A stretch of DNA of 64,000 bases, taken from positions 62,001-126,000 of the forward strand of contig NZ_RZUF01000008.1 in the NCBI RefSeq assembly GCF_004005375.1, read 5' to 3'. The notes beneath the pieces were generated by a model. It searched no databases and was not told the DNA's origin. It was given only the letters and a program-made list of their open reading frames with translations. Each line of letters begins with the position of its first letter. The stretch's first letter is position 1. The position numbers and the translations under genes were made by a program. Source of the stretch: Rheinheimera sediminis. Its GTDB lineage: Bacteria; Pseudomonadota; Gammaproteobacteria; Enterobacterales; Alteromonadaceae. Below, piece after piece: positions 63,948-64,000 of this stretch.

Positions 63948-64000
63948 CTGTTACTCCGATCCGCAACCTGGCAGCCTGATGCTGCGATTATTTGTTTATG

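Noticed and set aside
63948-64000. GG-N10-GC element upstream of fliK resembling a sigma-54 promoter
   Set aside because: Only seven of twelve consensus bases match, and transcription would begin about at the fliK start codon, leaving no room for the GGAG ribosome site.

Overview
The window looks like chromosomal DNA of a polarly flagellated, aquatic gammaproteobacterium of the Alteromonadales/Rheinheimera–Alishewanella type. This is inferred from the flagellar–chemotaxis gene order (fliKLMNOPQR-flhBAFG-fliA-cheYZAB-motCD-parC-parP-cheW-DUF2802), the ParC/ParP array-positioning pair, and Vibrio-like surface polysaccharide genes. No rRNA, tRNA, CRISPR array, insertion sequence or phage gene was recognised. 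Nearly every gene is on the minus strand; only rmlB and rmlA at the left edge are on the plus strand.

Left part (1-8.5 kb): a dTDP-L-rhamnose pathway split into rmlBA (plus; rmlB is cut by the window edge) and rmlCD plus galE (minus), converging on a stem-loop. Next is a yjbEFGH (gfcABCD/wbfDCB-like) exopolysaccharide operon with its own candidate promoter, an intrinsic terminator after its first gene and another after its last.

Middle part (8.5-40.4 kb): a large surface polysaccharide (probably O-antigen) locus read right to left. A WbfF/OtnA-like exporter and Wzz are followed by gmd-fcl-gmm (GDP-fucose and GDP-mannose handling), then ddhD-ddhA-ddhB-ddhC-prt-tyv (CDP-glucose to CDP-paratose to CDP-tyvelose), wzx, four glycosyltransferases and wzy. 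After an empty 426-bp gap come manC-manB, a fifth glycosyltransferase, a WbpV-like reductase, a short initiating sugar-phosphate transferase, ugd, and two tandem WbpM/FlaA1-type membrane dehydratases. The order from ddhD to wzx resembles Yersinia pseudotuberculosis O-antigen loci, so a repeat unit with a 3,6-dideoxyhexose side sugar, mannose and fucose is the best inference. The core from about 19.2 to 26.2 kb is visibly AT-rich, as expected of exchangeable serotype genes. wecB and a beta-CASP metallo-beta-lactamase gene lie upstream.

Right part (42.2-64 kb): a compact flagellar and chemotaxis block transcribed right to left, with many overlapping stops and starts. It encodes the rotor switch (FliMN), export gate (FliOPQR, FlhAB), number and placement regulators (FlhF, FlhG), sigma-28, the Che pathway, a second stator (MotCD), and ParC/ParP. 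A candidate sigma-54 promoter precedes flhA. CheA lacks a recognisable P2 domain and instead carries three copies of a short acidic motif in its long linker. Several starts were moved inward from the longest open frame on the basis of ribosome binding sites and overlaps (yjbF, fcl, ddhB, the GT4 gene, wecB, parC, fliR, the sugar transferase and both membrane dehydratases).
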